15,965 nt of DNA, from contig CAYZZX010000042.1 in assembly GCA_964483085.1 (NCBI GenBank), positions 1-15,965 on the forward strand, written 5' to 3'. The notes below the pieces were generated by a model. It did no database searches, had not been told where the DNA came from, and worked only from the letters and a program-made list of their open reading frames with translations. How positions within the stretch are numbered: position 1 is the stretch's first letter; each line of letters begins with the position of its first letter. Both the position numbers and the translations under genes were made by a program. This stretch comes from JALHFZ01 sp964483085. Its GTDB lineage: Bacteria; Synergistota; Synergistia; Synergistales; Aminobacteriaceae. This document shows, in pieces, positions 13,873-15,965 of the stretch.

Positions 13873-14886
13873 CTATTTCACAATAAGGTTATCGGGTACG
13901 GTGATGCCCTGCTCCTTCAGATATCTGATCGAGCCGGAATGCAGAGGAATGGTCATGCCCTTGAGAGAGTTCTCGATAACGGTGTAGACCGTCGCCTTGT
14001 GAGCTGTGACAAGATCGTCGTGATATTCGTAGGTTGCCTTGGTGAGCATGTAGATGAGCTCTTCGTCAATTTTGGCATCGGTGAAGAGGATGTTGGCGAG
14101 GGCGATGGTCTCGATATCCTTCTCCTGGTTGGGGTAGCTCCCCGCTTTGATGGTGAAGGGGAAATACCAGGGGAACTTTGTCACGATCTCCTGGATTTTA
14201 TCCGCTTCGATGGACATGAGCTCCGCCGTGCCCGAGGAGAGTACGTCGATGATCGCCGCGGTGGGAACTCCGCCGGCGATATGGGTTCCATCGGTCTGAT
14301 TGTTCTTCAGAAGATCCACCGCTTCGTTGTACCCCACGAAGTCAGCGTTGACGTTGACTTCTCCCTGGTCCTTCATGTAGTTGAGGCCGTAGACTTCCAT
14401 CATCTCACGGCTGTTGACCTCGGTGGCGCTGGCCACCTGGCCGGGCACGAACTTTTTATCCTTGAAGTCGGCGATGGAGTTGATGCCGGAACCTTTGCGG
14501 ACGATCCAGTGCATGACGTTGGGATAGAGGACGAACATCCCGCGCATATCCGTATAGGGAGGTTTTCCTTCGTAGGTTCCCTTGCCGTTATAGGCATAGT
14601 AGCAGATTCCGTTCTGTCCGATGGCGATCTGCACTTCTCCATCCCGCATGAGTTCGACGTTCTGAGGGGTTCCCGCGGTGGACTGGGCAGAGGCCCGAAC
14701 GCCCTCGAGATTTTTTCCCCAGATGGAGGCCATGGCGTTTCCGATGGGATAATAGGCACCGCCCGTTGTGGCTGTGGCGAGGTTGATGCGGTAGCTTTTC
14801 GCTTCAGCTCCTCCGACCATCGGCCCTGCCGCAAGAACAAGAGCAAGAACAACTAAGGCTGCGATAAAAACTTTCTTCACTGTCAT
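13873..14886 (-). CDS. TAXI family TRAP transporter solute-binding subunit
   Basis: This 337-aa exported protein has a clear signal peptide (VKKVFIAALVVLALVLAAG, predicted cut near AEA-K30) and the family opening INLATATTGGAYYPIGNAMA. It continues with AQSTAGTPQNVELMRDGEVQ and QNGICYYAYNGKG, all typical of TAXI binding proteins. It would capture an organic acid in the periplasm and hand it to the fused permease encoded downstream. The frame stays open upstream to 15018, but that extension has no signal peptide and is rejected. GGGAGG lies only 2 nt before the ATG (14886); a GTG two codons later (14880) is 8 nt from the same site and gives the cleaner start M-K-K-V-F, so the true start may be 14880. 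The ligand is unknown; the neighbours suggest a hydroxyacid or related carboxylate. Confidence 0.92.
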   Translation of the reverse strand: MTVKKVFIAALVVLALVLAAGPMVGGAEAKSYRINLATATTGGAYYPIGNAMASIWGKNLEGVRASAQSTAGTPQNVELMRDGEVQIAIGQNGICYYAYNGKGTYEGKPPYTDMRGMFVLYPNVMHWIVRKGSGINSIADFKDKKFVPGQVASATEVNSREMMEVYGLNYMKDQGEVNVNADFVGYNEAVDLLKNNQTDGTHIAGGVPTAAIIDVLSSGTAELMSIEADKIQEIVTKFPWYFPFTIKAGSYPNQEKDIETIALANILFTDAKIDEELIYMLTKATYEYHDDLVTAHKATVYTVIENSLKGMTIPLHSGSIRYLKEQGITVPDNLIVK

Positions 14887-15023
14887 TTCCTCCCTTTCGT
14901 ATTGAACATAGTAGCGAATCGGCCCGGACTTTCCTGTAAGTTGCCTCTCCGTTCTCCGGAGGGGACTTCCGGTCGTACCTGCCGGATCTCTTTCATCACC
15001 TCCCGAATTGCCGGCCACAACAG

Positions 15024-15072
15024 CGGTGTCTGCCTCTTCTCAATGCCACCGGACCAAAAAGGATTGACACCG
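15024..15072. repeat. Interrupted inverted repeat in the Ldh2-TAXI intergenic gap
   Basis: CGGTGTC (15024-15030) and GACACCG (15066-15072) are perfect complements 35 bp apart in the 205-bp non-coding gap 14887-15091. It could be a weak stem-loop or operator; no terminator U run or clear promoter was found in this gap. Confidence 0.3.
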
Positions 15073-15091
15073 TGCCTTGAAGGATGATCTC

Positions 15092-15965
15092 TTAAAAAAC
15101 TCCCTTGTACATTTCGGTATTCTTTTTCGGGCGGTAGTCGCCGAAATATGCCGAGAAGTCCATCTTCAGAAATTCGCACATATCGAGCACTTCGAGCATG
15201 GTGTTATCGTTGACTGGAATACCGTTCTTCATCATCTCAGTCAATGCCTCAATCTCTTTTTCTCCGTGGGTATAGATTCTTTCCTGTCCCTCCGCCTTGG
15301 GGCTGTCCCGGAGCTCCTGCAGGAATTTCGAAAGACCTTCTTTAATGTCCCTGGCGTCTCCGAAAATAGCAGGGTCGATCGCCGCAAAACTGTGGCAGAT
15401 TCCTGCCTTGTTTCCCTGCATAGTATGGTTGCTCGTCGTGCCCAACGAAAGAATTGACGCGAATATCTCCGACAGCATCCCGAAACCGTACCCCTTGTGG
15501 CTCCCAAGGGTTTCTCCGCTGCCTCCAAGGGGCATGATGCCTCCCCCGCTCTTCTCCACGATATTCTTCAGCACATCCGGCGCATCCGTTGTGGGGTGAC
15601 CATTCTTGTCGAGGGCCCACCCCTCGGGCATCGCCTCTCCGGTTTTGTTATAAATCTCCACCTTGCCCCGGGTGACGACCGTGGTGGAAGCGTCGAAGAA
15701 AAACGGATAGGGCTCTGCGGGCATGGCACAGGCTATGGGGTTGCTTCCCAGCATGGCCATACGGCCGAAGGTGGGGACCATGATCGCCGTGCTGTTCGTG
15801 AAGCTGACACCTATCAACCCCTGGTCGCATGCCATTTTTGCGTAATATCCCGCAATTCCGTAATGATTCGAATTTCGCGCCGTGACCATTGCCATGCCGC
15901 ATTTTTTTGCCTTTTCGATGGTGATCTCCATTGCCCTGTGCCCGATGAGCTGCCCCATTCCTCCG
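15092..15965 (-). CDS. Ldh2-family (malate/L-lactate/ureidoglycolate) NAD(P)-dependent dehydrogenase, partial 5' end
   Basis: The frame is open to the window edge, and about 290 residues of the C-terminal part are present; family members have about 330-360, so roughly 50-80 N-terminal residues are missing, including the region expected to hold the catalytic His of the DSHG motif. Seen are GGMGQLIGHRAME, ARNSNHYGIAGYYAKMA, GRMAMLGSNPIACAMPA and DASTTVVTRGKVE, all characteristic of the Ldh2/YlbC/malate dehydrogenase type-2 fold, which is unrelated to classical Rossmann LDH. The methionine near the edge (15958) lies within this motif and is not the start. The enzyme would oxidise an (S)-2-hydroxyacid to the 2-oxoacid. 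It heads the visible part of the unit that continues with the TAXI, TRAP and LarA genes. Confidence 0.9.
   Translation of the reverse strand, partial: GGMGQLIGHRAMEITIEKAKKCGMAMVTARNSNHYGIAGYYAKMACDQGLIGVSFTNSTAIMVPTFGRMAMLGSNPIACAMPAEPYPFFFDASTTVVTRGKVEIYNKTGEAMPEGWALDKNGHPTTDAPDVLKNIVEKSGGGIMPLGGSGETLGSHKGYGFGMLSEIFASILSLGTTSNHTMQGNKAGICHSFAAIDPAIFGDARDIKEGLSKFLQELRDSPKAEGQERIYTHGEKEIEALTEMMKNGIPVNDNTMLEVLDMCEFLKMDFSAYFGDYRPKKNTEMYKGVF

Noticed and set aside
13573..14856. 427-residue open frame on the plus strand
   Set aside because: Antisense to the TAXI binding protein and the start of the TRAP gene, both with strong family evidence.
14887..15018. Upstream extension of the TAXI binding-protein frame
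   Set aside because: It would bury the signal peptide inside the protein and shows no family similarity; the start at 14886 or 14880 is preferred.

Overview
The window looks like chromosomal DNA from a GC-rich anaerobic bacterium. No rRNA, tRNA, CRISPR array, insertion sequence or phage gene is visible. A TRAP-TAXI importer with a LarA-type racemase and an Ldh2-type dehydrogenase, a Na+/phosphate cotransporter, an HD-GYP protein and several TTG/GTG starts would fit an anaerobic, amino-acid or organic-acid using lineage such as Synergistota. That placement is a guess from gene content, not something the sequence proves. Coding is dense and mostly on the minus strand. The rightward genes are a DNA-metabolism pair and a helicase.

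Layout. (1) 1-1853, minus: the N-terminal 615-617 residues of a membrane sensor (periplasmic domain, PAS, GAF) whose output domain lies outside the window. (2) 2127-4105, plus: an overlapping pair encoding a radical-SAM protein and its DUF4130/TIGR03915-type partner, with a good promoter in front and a 60-bp hairpin terminator behind. (3) 6343-4174, minus: a 90-aa protein of unknown function, a 46-aa acidic microprotein and a Na/Pi cotransporter with a PhoU-like tail. (4) 6444-8027, plus: a compact Ski2-like helicase divergent from that group. The 100-bp divergent region carries a symmetric pair of extended -10 elements. (5) 10425-8032, minus: an MGDG-synthase/UgtP-like glycosyltransferase followed by an HD-GYP protein. 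(6) 15965-10545, minus: Ldh2-type 2-hydroxyacid dehydrogenase (5' end outside the window), TAXI solute-binding protein, fused TRAP permease and LarA-family racemase, ending at a clear intrinsic terminator.

How the genes may work together. The last block reads as one catabolic unit. The TAXI/TRAP proteins would bring in a small organic acid, LarA would interconvert the stereoisomers of a 2-hydroxyacid, and the Ldh2-type enzyme would oxidise it to the 2-oxoacid with NAD(P). All LarA catalytic positions I can check are present. The radical-SAM/DUF4130 pair is a conserved but poorly understood DNA modification or repair couple, here without a uracil-DNA-glycosylase domain. The most novel small items are the 46-aa microprotein, the unusual start of the 90-aa gene, and several RNA hairpins whose G-U pairs show which strand is transcribed.

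The only non-coding stretches of note are 1854-2126, 6344-6443, 10426-10544 and 14887-15091. None exceeds 300 bp, and their content is given as features.
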